DNA from: Methylacidiphilales bacterium
Lineage (GTDB): Bacteria; Verrucomicrobiota; Verrucomicrobiia; Methylacidiphilales; UBA1321
DNA length: 64,000 bases
Direction: 5' to 3'
Assembly: GCA_021272165.1 (NCBI GenBank)
Contig: JAJSLK010000014.1
Location: 118,411 to 182,410 of the forward strand
Each line of letters starts with the position of its first letter. Position 1 is the stretch's first letter. A program made the position numbers and the translations under genes. The notes under the pieces were generated by a model. That model searched no databases. It saw only the letters and a program-made list of their open reading frames with translations, and had not been told where the DNA came from. Positions 1 to 10,083 of this stretch are shown piece by piece.

Positions 1-47
1 CAAGGTAATTAACCGCAAAACAACGCAAAGGGCGCAAGAAATCGCCC

Positions 48-168
48 GGCCTGCTGTCATCCGAGCAAAGTCGAGGGATCTCTCAATATTTTTCCCGTAC
101 ACGTCTCTTGCCAAATAGTTAGAGATCCCTCGACGGCGCCGGGACAAGCCCGGCTTGCTCAGCATGAC
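48..168. repeat. Imperfect inverted repeat, REP-like
   Basis: A 12-bp arm cgagggatctct at 72-83 is matched by its exact reverse complement at 121-132. The outer sequence also matches (gtcat..gagcaa on one side, ttgctcagcatgac on the other), but the right arm carries about 15-20 extra bases that form their own small hairpin (gccggg/cccggc near 137-153). Elements with a GTCAT..GAGC..TCGAGGGATCTC consensus are scattered between genes in many bacterial chromosomes. It probably forms an RNA or DNA hairpin. It lies in the 260 bp upstream of the first gene, where I see nothing else. Confidence 0.5.
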
Positions 169-260
169 TTTTATTGCAAATGGAGACACTACCGTCTCCT
201 TCCTTGCATTGTCCCTCCTCCGTTAATTTGGTAAATTTGGCAATTCCGTCAAAATTCATC

Positions 261-1400
261 ATGAAACCCGCCCCTCTTTCCTTCGGCCCCCTGAAGCTGG
301 CCACGCCCCTGCTCCTTTCGCCGCTGGCGGGTTATACCAACCTGCCCTTCCGGCTCGTCATCCGCGAGCTCGGCAGCGTCGGGCTCTGCACCACCGATCT
401 CGTCAACGCCCGGTCGCTCCTCGAAAAAAACCGGAAGGCCCTCAAGCTCATCGAAAGCGCCGCCGTCGACACCCCCCTCGCCGTCCAGCTCTTCGGCGCT
501 GTTCCACATGAAATGGCCGAGGCCGCGCGCTATCTCGAATCGGTCGGCGTCGCCTCCGTCGATATCAACATGGGCTGCCCCGTCCGCAAGGTCTGCCAGG
601 TTGGCGGCGGCTCGGCGATGATGACCGAGCTCGACCGCACCGCCGCCCTCGTCCGCGGCATGGTCGAGGCCGTGCGCATTCCCGTCACCTGCAAGATGCG
701 CCTCGGCTGGGACGACGAAAACCTCACCGCGCCCGAACTCGCCCGCGCCCTGGAGGAAGCCGGTGCGGCGGCAATCATGGTCCACGGCCGCACCCGCCAG
801 CAGGGCTTCGACGGCTCCGTCAATCTTGCCGGCATCCGCCGCGTCGTCGAAGCGGTCCGCACCATCCCCGTCATCGGCAACGGCGACATCACCAGCCCTG
901 AAGCCGCACGGATCATGCTCGAATCAACCGGCTGCGCGGGTGTCAGCATCGGCCGAGGCGCTTTTTACAACCCATGGATTTTCGCCCACACCCAACATTA
1001 TCTCGAAACCGGCGAGCTTCTGCCCGAACCCGAATTCGCCGAGCGCATCCGCGTCATGACCCGCCACTTCAATCTCATGCTCGAGGTCTTTGGTGAAAAT
1101 CTCGGCTGCACCATGTTCCGCAAGGTCGGCCCCTGGTACGCCAAGCGGTTTGGCCCCGCCTCCTTCTTCAACAAAGGCATCGTCCGCGTCTCGACCCACG
1201 CCGAGCTCTTCGCCCTGCTGGAACAATACGTCAAATGGCGCCACCAATTCCTCGGCGAAGACGGCCTCCTTCTCCCCCGCTATGCCTCCGCGCCGGTATC
1301 GCTCAATTTTCGCGACGAAGATACAGCGGAAGCTTCCGTTCCCGCCGCTGCCCGCAGAAAATCGATCCCAGTTCCCGCCGGACCTAATGAGCTCTGGTAA
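261..1400 (+). CDS. dusB: tRNA-dihydrouridine synthase (DusB type)
   Basis: FMN-dependent enzyme that reduces uridine to dihydrouridine in the tRNA D-loop, using NADPH, in the cytoplasm. The protein opens with the family start LLLSPLAGYTNLPFR and contains NMGCPVRKV with the catalytic Cys at about residue 106. It also has the KMRLGWDD and VHGRTRQQGF stretches and the IGNGDI phosphate-binding turn. Start 261 (379 aa) is chosen because the homologous part begins there; an in-frame ATG at 174 would add an unconserved 29-residue tail. Assignment to the DusB subfamily rather than another Dus rests on overall resemblance. The atp operon follows after a 191-bp gap. Confidence 0.88.
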   Translation: MKPAPLSFGPLKLATPLLLSPLAGYTNLPFRLVIRELGSVGLCTTDLVNARSLLEKNRKALKLIESAAVDTPLAVQLFGAVPHEMAEAARYLESVGVASVDINMGCPVRKVCQVGGGSAMMTELDRTAALVRGMVEAVRIPVTCKMRLGWDDENLTAPELARALEEAGAAAIMVHGRTRQQGFDGSVNLAGIRRVVEAVRTIPVIGNGDITSPEAARIMLESTGCAGVSIGRGAFYNPWIFAHTQHYLETGELLPEPEFAERIRVMTRHFNLMLEVFGENLGCTMFRKVGPWYAKRFGPASFFNKGIVRVSTHAELFALLEQYVKWRHQFLGEDGLLLPRYASAPVSLNFRDEDTAEASVPAAARRKSIPVPAGPNELW

Positions 1401-1591
1401 AGCTCCGGATTTTTTGCTCCGGCCTCTCAATCCGCCCTCGACAGAACAGGATCGCTTGCTTTAATCATCTTTCACCAATTTCGACTATTAGGTAGCCTTA
1501 AGTCCTTCCACAAAAACTAAAGAATCTTGTACTTGCCTAATTCGACTTTCTCGCAATGATGTCCCCTCCTCAATTCTTTTGACGTAGAAAA

Positions 1592-2443
1592 ATGACCCTC
1601 TTTCCGCCTCTCTTTGCTGACGAAGCCACTGGCATGTCACCCAAGCCGGTTGACCTCTTTTCCATCGGTGGTTTTCCGGTTAATAACTCGATGATCGCCG
1701 AGACCATCGCTTGCATCGCCGTCATTGTCGTCATCCAGATCGCCATGCGCAAACCTCAGTTGGTTCCCAGCGGCATGCAGAACTTCATCGAATGGCTCGT
1801 CGAGCTCCTGAGCAACTTCATCGAAAGCCTCGCCGGCCGCAAAACCATGGAACGCGGCTTCTGGTACTTCGGCAGCCTCTTCGTCTTCATCCTCGCTGAA
1901 AACCTCCTCGCCCTCTTCCCCGGCACCGGCACGGTCGGCTACGGTCACGGCACCAACATCTGGAATTTCGAGGTCACCCATCCCTTCCTCCGCGGCGCCA
2001 ACGCCAACGTCAATGCCACCGCCGCCTACACCGCCATCTTCTTTTTCATGTATTTCTACTGGTGCTGGAGGGAAGCCGGCATCCGCGGATCGCTCTTCCA
2101 CGTCTTCGGCTCCAAGGCCAAATTCGCCAACAAGGCCGTCGACATCCTCTTTATCATCATCTTCTTCGTCGTCGGCTGGATTGAGGTCTTCTCCATCCTC
2201 ATCATCCGTCCCATCGCCTTCACCTTCCGTCTCTTCGGCAACATCTATGGCGGTGAATACCTGCTCGACTCCATGTACAAGCTCGCACCCAATTTCGCCT
2301 TCATCATCCTCGTTCCCTTTTACTTCTACGAGCTCCTGGTCGCCTTTGTGCAGACCTTCGTCATCTTCGCTTTGACCGCGGCCTTCACCGGAATCATCAC
2401 CAACGCGGGGGATCACGCCTCTGAGGAAAGCGGCGCCCATTAG
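1592..2443 (+). CDS. atpB: ATP synthase Fo subunit a
   Basis: Membrane stator subunit that forms the two proton half-channels against the c-ring. The 283-aa protein has several hydrophobic helices. The conserved arginine of helix 5 is visible in PIAFTFRLFGNIYGGE (Arg at about residue 213), equivalent to Arg210 of the E. coli protein. It is the first gene of an unusually complete atp operon, with atpE starting 68 bp downstream. That spacer holds two direct copies of ggcgccga around a GC-rich stem. No atpI-like gene precedes it here. Confidence 0.95.
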   Translation: MTLFPPLFADEATGMSPKPVDLFSIGGFPVNNSMIAETIACIAVIVVIQIAMRKPQLVPSGMQNFIEWLVELLSNFIESLAGRKTMERGFWYFGSLFVFILAENLLALFPGTGTVGYGHGTNIWNFEVTHPFLRGANANVNATAAYTAIFFFMYFYWCWREAGIRGSLFHVFGSKAKFANKAVDILFIIIFFVVGWIEVFSILIIRPIAFTFRLFGNIYGGEYLLDSMYKLAPNFAFIILVPFYFYELLVAFVQTFVIFALTAAFTGIITNAGDHASEESGAH

Positions 2444-2511
2444 GACTTTGGCGCCGAGCCCTGCGTAAGGCGCCGAACAACAACAGACATCAACCACTAA
2501 ACTCAAATCAT

Positions 2512-2745
2512 ATGGATATCTTGGCACAAGCAGCGACAACCCTTTCTGGATCCACCTCGGCCATCGAAGTCGGCCTTGCCGCCGGCGGCGCAGCCATCGG
2601 CATCGGCGCGGTCGGCGCGGGCGCCTCTCAGGCGGTCGGGCGCAATCCCGGCGCGATGGGCATCATCCTCGGCGCGGCGCTGATCTTTGTCGGCATCTCG
2701 GAAGGAACCTTCATTCTCGTTGCGTTCGTTTTGGCCGGCAAATAA
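2512..2745 (+). CDS. atpE: ATP synthase Fo subunit c
   Basis: 77-aa hairpin protein with two transmembrane helices, forming the rotor ring. Helix 1 is a glycine/alanine-rich stretch. The polar loop is GRNPGAMG, and helix 2 carries the ion-binding carboxylate Glu64 in GISEGTFILV. The position equivalent to the Na+-ligand Gln32 of Ilyobacter is isoleucine by hand alignment, so I infer proton rather than sodium coupling. A perfect hairpin lies just after the stop and may set the high c-subunit stoichiometry. Confidence 0.95.
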   Translation: MDILAQAATTLSGSTSAIEVGLAAGGAAIGIGAVGAGASQAVGRNPGAMGIILGAALIFVGISEGTFILVAFVLAGK

Positions 2746-2760
2746 ATCCTCACCTCGTGG

Positions 2761-2777
2761 CCGGTGAAGTTCACCGG
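2761..2777 (+). promoter_or_regulatory. Intercistronic hairpin between atpE and atpF
   Basis: The sequence ccggtgaa-g-ttcaccgg is a perfect 8-bp palindrome around one base, 15 nt after the atpE stop. It has no following T-run, so it is not a full terminator. It could stabilise or attenuate the message so that more subunit c is made than subunit b; this function is inferred. The GTG at 2764 lies inside the stem, which argues against its use as the atpF start. Confidence 0.55.
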
Positions 2778-2790
2778 CGGAGTTAAAGAC

Positions 2791-3351
2791 ATGTTCCTAC
2801 CTCATCTGCCTCTGGCCGACCTGAGCGACATTGAAAATAATTTTCAACAAGTCGGGCTTCAGACGGGCTTTACCCTCCAGCAATTCATCGCCCAGTGCAT
2901 CGCCTTCACGGTGCTCTTCGCCGTCGCCTGGAAGTTCGGCTGGAAGCCGGTACGCACCATCCTTGAGCAGCGCCGCAACACCATCGAGGAATCGATGGCC
3001 AACGCCGACAAGATCAAGCAGCAGCTCGCCGATGCCGAAGCCAGCCGCCTGAGCATCATCCAGAAGGCCAACGAACAGGCCAGCGCCATCATCGCCGAAG
3101 CCGAAAAAGCGGCCGTCGTACGCGGTGAACAACGCACCCAGGAAGCCGTCCGGCAGGCCGAGGACATCATTAAGAAGGCCCGCGAGGCCGCCGTCCTCGA
3201 ACGCGACCGCCTCCTGGCCGAACTCAAGCGCGAAGTCGGCGCCCTGGTCGTCCAGACTACCGAAAAGATCGCCGGACGCGTCCTCACCGCGGATGATCAG
3301 ACCCGCCTCAACGACGAGGCCCAGCGTCAGCTCAGCGCCTCCAATAACTAA
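2791..3351 (+). CDS. atpF: ATP synthase Fo subunit b
   Basis: Peripheral-stalk subunit: one N-terminal transmembrane helix (FIAQCIAFTVLFAVAWKFGW) followed by a long charged helix rich in Glu, Lys, Ala and Gln that dimerises and reaches up to subunit delta. Start ATG 2791 gives 186 aa and has a ggag Shine-Dalgarno 8 nt upstream. An in-frame GTG at 2764 would add nine residues but sits in the intercistronic hairpin. Only one b-type gene is present. Confidence 0.92.
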   Translation: MFLPHLPLADLSDIENNFQQVGLQTGFTLQQFIAQCIAFTVLFAVAWKFGWKPVRTILEQRRNTIEESMANADKIKQQLADAEASRLSIIQKANEQASAIIAEAEKAAVVRGEQRTQEAVRQAEDIIKKAREAAVLERDRLLAELKREVGALVVQTTEKIAGRVLTADDQTRLNDEAQRQLSASNN

Positions 3352-3362
3352 CTCGCTCCGCC

Positions 3363-3758
3363 ATGAAAATCGACCGCCACGCCCGCCAGACCGCGAAACG
3401 CTATTTTCGCGCCTGCCTGCGTCCCGATGGCTCATTCGACGAACAAGCCATCCGCGACATCGTGAACCTGGTCGTGACCGAAAGGCCGCGCAACCACCTC
3501 GGCATCCTCAACCGGCTCTTCCGCCTCGTGGAAATCGCCATCGAGGAACGGACCGTCCGCGTCGAAAGCGCCACCCCTCTGCCCGACCAGGGCGCCAGTG
3601 TCTTTCGCAGCCTTGAGCAGCGTTACGGCCCCGCGGCCCGCACTTCCTACGAACAAAATCCCGCCCTCCTCGGTGGCCTGCGCATCCGGCGCGGCAGCAA
3701 CATCTGGGACGGCACCCTCAGCAAACGCCTCGAACGGCTTGAACAAGCTTTCTCCTAA
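3363..3758 (+). CDS. atpH: ATP synthase F1 subunit delta, short form
   Basis: 131-aa protein in the normal atpH position. The C-terminus, GGLRIRRGSNIWDGTLSKRLERL, is the typical end of subunit delta, which joins the peripheral stalk to F1. It is shorter than the usual 175-180 aa: the N-terminal helical domain looks reduced to about 60-70 residues. The atpA start is 21 bp downstream. Identification relies on the C-terminal motif plus position. Confidence 0.8.
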   Translation: MKIDRHARQTAKRYFRACLRPDGSFDEQAIRDIVNLVVTERPRNHLGILNRLFRLVEIAIEERTVRVESATPLPDQGASVFRSLEQRYGPAARTSYEQNPALLGGLRIRRGSNIWDGTLSKRLERLEQAFS

Positions 3759-3779
3759 CCCCCATAATCGATATCGACC

Positions 3780-5306
3780 ATGAGCACCCTCCTCGAAGAA
3801 ATCAAAGCCCAGATCGTCTCCCTTAAAACGGACGTCGCCCAAACCAACATCGGCACCGTTCGCGAAATCTCCGACGGCGTGGCCAAAATCGAAGGCCTCT
3901 CCGGTGCCGCCCTCAACGAAATGCTTGAATTCCCCGGCGGCGTCATGGGCCTCGCCCTCAACCTTGAGGAAACCGAAGTCGGCGCCATCATCATCGGCAA
4001 TTTCGAGAAGATCAAGGAAGGCGACGAAGTCCGCACCACCGGCAAGCTCCTCCAGGTCCCCGTCGGCAAGGCCCTCCTCGGCCGCGTCGTCGACGCCCTC
4101 GGCAAGCCGCTTGACGGCAAGGGCGACATCAAGTCCGACGTCTTCTATCCGGTCGAAAAACTCGCCCCCGGCATCATCGCCCGCAAATCGGTCAACCAGC
4201 CCGTCCAGACCGGCATCACCGCCATCGACGCGATGATCCCGATCGGCCGCGGCCAGCGCGAGCTCATCATCGGCGACCGCGCCACCGGCAAGACCACCAT
4301 CGCCATTGACACCATCATCAACCAGGCCCGCATCAACCGCGAAAACGAAGGCAAGCCCGGTTTCCGTCCCCTCTACAGCATCTACGTCGCCGTCGGCCAG
4401 AAGAACGCCAACGTCGCGCGCGTCGTCGAGACCCTCAACAGCACCGGCGCACTCCCTTACACCATCGTCGTCTCGGCCACCGCCTCCGATTCCGCCACCA
4501 GCCAGTACCTTGCCCCCTTCGCCGGCACCGCCATGGGCGAATGGTTCATGGACAACGGCATGGACGCCCTCATCATCTATGATGATCTTTCCAAGCACGC
4601 CGTGGCTTACCGTCAGGTCTCGCTCATCTTGAAGCGCCCCTCCGGTCGCGAAGCCTATCCCGGCGATGTCTTCTATCTCCACTCCCGCCTCCTCGAACGC
4701 TCCGCGCGTCTCGGCGAAAAATATGGCAACGGCTCGCTCACCGCGCTGCCGATCATCGAAACCCAGGCAGGCGACGTCTCGGCCTACATCCCGACCAACG
4801 TCATCTCCATCACCGACGGCCAGATTTATCTCGAAACCGACCTCTTCTACCAGGGCATCCGCCCCGCCATCTCGGTCGGTCTCTCCGTCTCCCGCGTCGG
4901 CAGCGCCGCGCAGATCAAGGCCATGAAGCAGGTTGCCGGCAAGATCAAGGGCGACCTCGCCCAGTATCGCGAGCTCGCCGCCTTCGCCCAGTTCGGCTCC
5001 GACCTCGACGCCAAGACCCAGGCCAAGCTCGGCCGCGGCGCCCGCGTTGTTGAAGTCTTTAACCAGAAGAACTATCACCCGCTCCCGATCGAAATCCAGG
5101 CCGCCACGCTCTGGGCCGTCCAGAACAACTTCTTCGATAAGGTCCCGGTCGACAAGGTGAAGGATTTCCAGAACAAACTGGTCGACTTCCTCACCACCCG
5201 GAACGAAAAGCTTCTCACCCAGCTCCGCGAAAAAGGCGCATTCGACGACGCCCTCACCGCCGAGTTCAAGACCGTCGTCTCCCAGTTCGCCGAATCCTAC
5301 ACCTAA
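3780..5306 (+). CDS. atpA: ATP synthase F1 subunit alpha
   Basis: Non-catalytic nucleotide-binding subunit of F1. The 508-aa protein contains the P-loop GDRATGKT at residues 165-172, where most bacteria have GDRQTGKT, and the family signature region [17 protein letters not shown]. Length and domain order are normal: beta-barrel, nucleotide-binding domain, helical C-terminus. atpG follows after 8 bp. Confidence 0.97.
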   Translation: MSTLLEEIKAQIVSLKTDVAQTNIGTVREISDGVAKIEGLSGAALNEMLEFPGGVMGLALNLEETEVGAIIIGNFEKIKEGDEVRTTGKLLQVPVGKALLGRVVDALGKPLDGKGDIKSDVFYPVEKLAPGIIARKSVNQPVQTGITAIDAMIPIGRGQRELIIGDRATGKTTIAIDTIINQARINRENEGKPGFRPLYSIYVAVGQKNANVARVVETLNSTGALPYTIVVSATASDSATSQYLAPFAGTAMGEWFMDNGMDALIIYDDLSKHAVAYRQVSLILKRPSGREAYPGDVFYLHSRLLERSARLGEKYGNGSLTALPIIETQAGDVSAYIPTNVISITDGQIYLETDLFYQGIRPAISVGLSVSRVGSAAQIKAMKQVAGKIKGDLAQYRELAAFAQFGSDLDAKTQAKLGRGARVVEVFNQKNYHPLPIEIQAATLWAVQNNFFDKVPVDKVKDFQNKLVDFLTTRNEKLLTQLREKGAFDDALTAEFKTVVSQFAESYT

Positions 5307-5314
5307 GCCCTCCC

Positions 5315-6229
5315 ATGGCTAACCTCCGCGACATCCGCCGGCGCATCAAGTCGGTCAAGAACACGTCCCAGATCACCAAGGCGATGCAGATGGTGGCTGC
5401 GACCAAGATGCGCCGCGCCCAGCAGTCCGCCATCGCCCTGCGCCCCTATGCCGGCCGGCTCGATGACATGGCCGCGCACATCTACGCGCATGTCGGCAAG
5501 GATGAGGTCACCCACCCCCTTCTCCAGAAGCGCGATGTCAGCGGCAAGACCGCGGTCGTCGTCCTCACCTCCGAGAAGGGTCTTTGCGGCCCGCTCAATA
5601 CCAACCTCATGCGCGACGTGCTCAAGAACGACGACCCCAGCAGGGTCTACGTCACCGTCGGACGCAAAGGCCGCCAGGTCTTGATCCGCCTGAAGAAAAA
5701 CGTCATCGCCGATTTCGAGCTCAACGCCAGCCCCACCTTCACCGACAGCAAGGCCATCAGCCGATTCCTCCTCGAACGCTTCGAGAAGAAGGAATTCGAC
5801 GCGGTCGAAATCTACTACAACCGCTTCATTAACACCCTCTCGCAGGTGCCAAGCCGCCATCCCCTCGTACCTATCGGCGCAGAAACACTTCAGGTCGCCA
5901 AGGCGCTCGGTGCCGCCGAGCATGCCAGCAACGTCGCCCCGAAGTCCGAAGATCGCGCCAAGTCCGACGGCCCTTACAATTTCGAACCCGACACGCTCGA
6001 ACTTCTCTCCAAACTCCTTCCCTACTACGTCCACTTGGAGCTCTACTCAAAAATTCTCGAATCCCGTGCTTCGGAACACAGCGCGCGCATGGTCGCGATG
6101 AAGAGCGCGACCGACAATGCCAAGCAGCTCGTTAAGGATTTAACCCTTGAATACAACAAGGCTCGTCAGGCCAGCATCACGAACGAAATCCTCGAGATTT
6201 CGACGGCGGCCATGATGATGGACCAGTAA
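5315..6229 (+). CDS. atpG: ATP synthase F1 subunit gamma
   Basis: Central rotor shaft. The N-terminus ANLRDIRRRIKSVKNTSQIT and the C-terminal helix with NEILEISTAAMMM are the two family landmarks, forming the antiparallel coiled coil inside the alpha/beta hexamer. At 304 aa it is slightly longer than the usual 285-290, with extra residues around 200-225 (AAEHASNVAPKSEDRAK). A hairpin and an unrelated secreted-protein gene separate it from atpD. Confidence 0.96.
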   Translation: MANLRDIRRRIKSVKNTSQITKAMQMVAATKMRRAQQSAIALRPYAGRLDDMAAHIYAHVGKDEVTHPLLQKRDVSGKTAVVVLTSEKGLCGPLNTNLMRDVLKNDDPSRVYVTVGRKGRQVLIRLKKNVIADFELNASPTFTDSKAISRFLLERFEKKEFDAVEIYYNRFINTLSQVPSRHPLVPIGAETLQVAKALGAAEHASNVAPKSEDRAKSDGPYNFEPDTLELLSKLLPYYVHLELYSKILESRASEHSARMVAMKSATDNAKQLVKDLTLEYNKARQASITNEILEISTAAMMMDQ

Positions 6230-6241
6230 AAAGTGAAACTC

Positions 6242-6260
6242 AGGCGCTATTTTAGCGTCT
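6242..6260 (+). promoter_or_regulatory. Hairpin after atpG
   Basis: aggcgcta-ttt-tagcgtct forms an 8-bp stem with one G-U pair, 12 nt after the atpG stop and 8 nt before the start of the inserted secreted-protein gene. No T-run follows. It may act as a processing or partial termination signal inside the operon; the role is inferred. Confidence 0.45.
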
Positions 6261-6268
6261 AAAGGTTT

Positions 6269-6862
6269 ATGAAGCCGACCTTTGTCCTTCTTTTTGCCGG
6301 GGCTCTCCTTGCCCTTCCCATCGCCGCCTGGGCCGATACCTATCCCGATTTTGACGACGACGCCAAGCCGATCCTCCGGATGCAACCGGGCCTCCTTCAC
6401 TACGTTGAATCACACTTCGACGTCAAGGACACCGGTCGCGCCAAATATCCGGGCGACGATGACCGTTCTCCCGTGCCCCCCTTCATCTTTGAAGCCCGGC
6501 CCTCCGGTTCATCCGGCCCCTACAATCTGCGCCTGCTCATCCAGCCCGGCCCGGTCAATCACATCCTCAACATCGTCGACATTAATCGTGTTCGTTTCAA
6601 CGGCCAGGCTCCTCAACCGGCTCCGGCTCCCGCTCCCGCCGCTCCCCCGCCTCAGCAGGCAGTGGTCAATCATCTTGCCCCGCAGAACCCGGCTCCTGCT
6701 ATCTCCTCTGTCGGCAACTCTTCAGCTTCCACCGAACCAACCGCCGACACCCCTTCCGGCCCCATCCTGGGTGATGGCGGCAAGGCCGCTCCGCTGCCTC
6801 CGCCACCTTCCTCCACTCCCAGCCTCCAGCCACCCCCCGATCCCGCGCCAAATTCGCAATAA
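6269..6862 (+). CDS. Secreted proline-rich protein inside the atp operon, unknown function
   Basis: 197 aa. The first about 22 residues (MKPTFVLLFAGALLALPIAAWA-DT) form a clear Sec signal peptide. A compact region of roughly 80 residues follows, rich in beta-prone and charged residues. After that comes a long low-complexity tail, PQPAPAPAPAAPPPQQ and similar, rich in Pro, Ala and Ser, as in periplasmic linkers. No known domain is recognised. It lies between atpG and atpD on the same strand, where bacteria normally have no gene, so it is probably cotranscribed with F1 subunits although exported. Confidence 0.7.
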   Translation: MKPTFVLLFAGALLALPIAAWADTYPDFDDDAKPILRMQPGLLHYVESHFDVKDTGRAKYPGDDDRSPVPPFIFEARPSGSSGPYNLRLLIQPGPVNHILNIVDINRVRFNGQAPQPAPAPAPAAPPPQQAVVNHLAPQNPAPAISSVGNSSASTEPTADTPSGPILGDGGKAAPLPPPPSSTPSLQPPPDPAPNSQ

Positions 6863-8386
<1,524 letters not shown>

Positions 8387-8404
8387 TCCCGCCCCTCACC
8401 GGCC

Positions 8405-8815
8405 ATGGCCACGCTCAAGCTCGAAATCATCACCCCCGAATCCAAGATCTTCGACGATAATGTCGACGAAGTTCTCCTGCCCGGCTCGGAAGGCGATATG
8501 GGAATCCTGCCCAAGCACGAAAACCTCGTCACCGACCTCAAGGCCGGTGAACTCCGTTACAAGCGCAACGGGCAGGTCGAGACCCTCGCCATCGGCGAAG
8601 GCTTTGCCGAAATTACCGGCGACAGCGTTGCCGTGCTGACCGATGCCGCCGTTCGCGAGGCCGACATCGACGTTCAGGTTGCGGAGGAAGCCGTTAAACG
8701 CGCCGAGGAATTGCTCAAATCGAACACGCTTGAGGGCGAGGAACTCGAGGCCACCCAGGCCGCGCTGGCCCGCTCTCTGGCGCAAATCCACATCAAACGC
8801 CGCCACCGTGGCTGA
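8405..8815 (+). CDS. atpC: ATP synthase F1 subunit epsilon
   Basis: 136-aa rotor and inhibitory subunit. The N-terminal beta-sandwich is recognisable from TLKLEIITPESKIFDDNVDEV and the GSEGDMGILPKHENLVTDL loop. The C-terminal two-helix part (residues about 90-136) is rich in Glu, Ala and Arg. It closes the atp operon. Confidence 0.92.
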   Translation: MATLKLEIITPESKIFDDNVDEVLLPGSEGDMGILPKHENLVTDLKAGELRYKRNGQVETLAIGEGFAEITGDSVAVLTDAAVREADIDVQVAEEAVKRAEELLKSNTLEGEELEATQAALARSLAQIHIKRRHRG

Positions 8816-8836
8816 TCAAAATCAAAAGGGGAAATC

Positions 8837-9163
8837 ATGGACCATCGCTTCATCACCACCGCCTTCGAACTGCCCGGTTACCGAATCGCCGGTACCCTCG
8901 GCCTCGTTCGTGGCATTGTGGTTCGTTCCCGCTCCGTCATCGGTAATTTTGGCGCCTCCATTCAGTCGATTTTCGGCGGCAACATCACCATCTATACCAA
9001 TCTTTGTGAACAGGCCCGCCTTGAGGCTTACAACCAGATGGCCGAACATGCCGCGGCCCTCGGCGCTAATGGCGTGATCGGTGTCCGCTACGACGCAACC
9101 GAGCTCATGCCTGGTATCACCGAAGTCCTCTGCTATGGGACGGCGGTGCTCGTGCAGGCCTAA
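8837..9163 (+). CDS. YbjQ/UPF0145 family protein
   Basis: 108-aa protein matching the YbjQ family. It has the RIAGTLGLVRGIVVRSRS opening, a central EQARLEAYNQMAEHAAALGAN helix and the closing GANGVIGVRYD..EVLCYGTAVLV. The family forms pentameric small proteins sometimes called heavy-metal-binding; the cellular role is not settled. It follows atpC by 21 bp on the same strand and may be read through. The preceding Shine-Dalgarno is aaggggaaatc. Confidence 0.85.
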   Translation: MDHRFITTAFELPGYRIAGTLGLVRGIVVRSRSVIGNFGASIQSIFGGNITIYTNLCEQARLEAYNQMAEHAAALGANGVIGVRYDATELMPGITEVLCYGTAVLVQA

Positions 9164-9171
9164 AGTCCCGT

Positions 9172-9351
9172 CTATCGGGTACTCTGCCGCAGATGCTCGC
9201 GAACCGATTCCTCAAGCCGCAGCTTCTGTGACTTCGTCACAAAGTTGCTCTTGATTTCCTCGGCTTCCACGTGCCGAAGCCGGACCATCACTTCTTCGAG
9301 CAGGTCCGTCAATTCGTCACGGCTCATGCCGCGCAGGTCTATTTTTTTCAT
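9172..9351 (-). CDS. Small charged helical protein, unknown
   Basis: 59-aa ORF starting MKKIDLRGMSRDELTDLLEE and ending REHLRQSTR. It is rich in Glu, Arg, Leu and Val with heptad-like spacing, so probably one or two amphipathic helices or a coiled coil. It is convergent to the ybjQ-like gene with 8 bp between stops, and lies 27 bp downstream of another small ORF on the same strand. No family is recognised. The amino-acid composition is protein-like. Confidence 0.5.
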   Translation of the reverse strand: MKKIDLRGMSRDELTDLLEEVMVRLRHVEAEEIKSNFVTKSQKLRLEESVREHLRQSTR

Positions 9352-9378
9352 CTGAACTGGAGGTTGGAGGAGGGAACT

Positions 9379-9561
9379 CTACGCTGGGTCAGGGGGAGGA
9401 ATCGACTCGGGTTTACGACGGGTCGCGGGATCGGGGAGCTTCTGGCTGCTTCGGACAAATTCCTGGCAAATTTGCTCCGCCTCACGCTCTCTATGCTCCT
9501 TGGAGCTCAAAAGAGGATTGCTCTCCGGCTCGAGTTCTTCCGGGGAAAGTGGCGTGGTCAT
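9379..9561 (-). CDS. Small acidic/proline protein, unknown
   Basis: 60-aa ORF (MTTPLSPEELEPESNPLLSS..), hydrophilic, with a central helical part EHREREAEQICQEFVRSSQKL and a proline-rich end. It appears to form a two-gene unit with the small ORF at 9172-9351. No Shine-Dalgarno is obvious. No family is recognised. An overlapping plus-strand ORF is rejected as a shadow. Confidence 0.4.
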   Translation of the reverse strand: MTTPLSPEELEPESNPLLSSKEHREREAEQICQEFVRSSQKLPDPATRRKPESIPPPDPA

Positions 9562-9872
9562 TGGTTTTCTTCGCTCCCGCTGGCACCCGCTTTACGCATC
9601 GGCATGATGGCCCAAGAAAAAATGGGAAACCAGCTTTGTTTTCGGTCCAGGAAGCATTTTATTGACCAACTCCTTTCATAAATTAGCTCTGCCATTTCCC
9701 AGGATAGTTAAATCGACTCGCAGAAAAGCCTGATTTTAACCGCGCCTAAAGCACATACCTTTCGGCGTGGGGCGCATGAAAAGCGCCAAAAAATCTTGCC
9801 TCTCCACCGCAAAGCCCTCATCTTAGATAACTCGGCATGGCTCGCCATTTACGGCTGTTCATGCACCGTCAA
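9562..9872. other. Intergenic region before tRNA-Val
   Basis: 311 bp without a convincing ORF, between the divergent small genes and tRNA-Val. An AT-rich stretch around 9650-9730 could hold the leftward promoter. A TAGATA hexamer at 9824-9829 is a possible tRNA -10 box, but no well-spaced -35 was found. Nothing else seen. Confidence 0.4.
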
Positions 9873-9947
9873 GCGCGGTTAGCTCAGTGGTAGAGCACTA
9901 CATTGACACTGTAGGGGTCACAGGTTCAAACCCTGTATCGCGCACCA
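9873..9947 (+). tRNA. tRNA-Val (anticodon GAC)
   Basis: 75 nt with encoded CCA. The 7-bp acceptor stem pairs gcgcggt with atcgcgc. D-arm: gctcagtggtagagc. The anticodon stem ctaca/tgtag encloses the loop ttgacac, giving anticodon GAC (valine). T-arm: cacagg ttcaaac cctgt. The 3' end (9929-9945) is the attachment site of island A and is duplicated at 19344-19360. Confidence 0.96.
9929..9945 (+). repeat. attL of island A (tRNA-Val 3' end)
   Basis: The 17-bp sequence aaccctgtatcgcgcac at the tRNA 3' end is repeated exactly at 19344-19360. The match extends to 20 of 21 bases if one A/G mismatch is allowed upstream (ttcA/Gaa). Confidence 0.9.
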
Positions 9948-10083
9948 CTTGCGTTTTTTTGACTGGTCTTGACCAGGCCAATTTTTTGCTGTTCATCCTC
10001 CTGATTATCAGTCACTTCAAAGTAGGCTGAGTTGGTCGTTTTCTTGTCCGTGGCGACACGTCATGACCTGCAGGAACAAATCT

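Noticed and set aside
2512..2745. Sodium-coupled ATP synthase
   Set aside because: Subunit c lacks the Gln of the Na+ site by hand alignment; only the shared carboxylate is present.
9271..9681. 136-codon plus-strand ORF
   Set aside because: It is opposite two small minus-strand frames with better composition and has no Shine-Dalgarno or motif.
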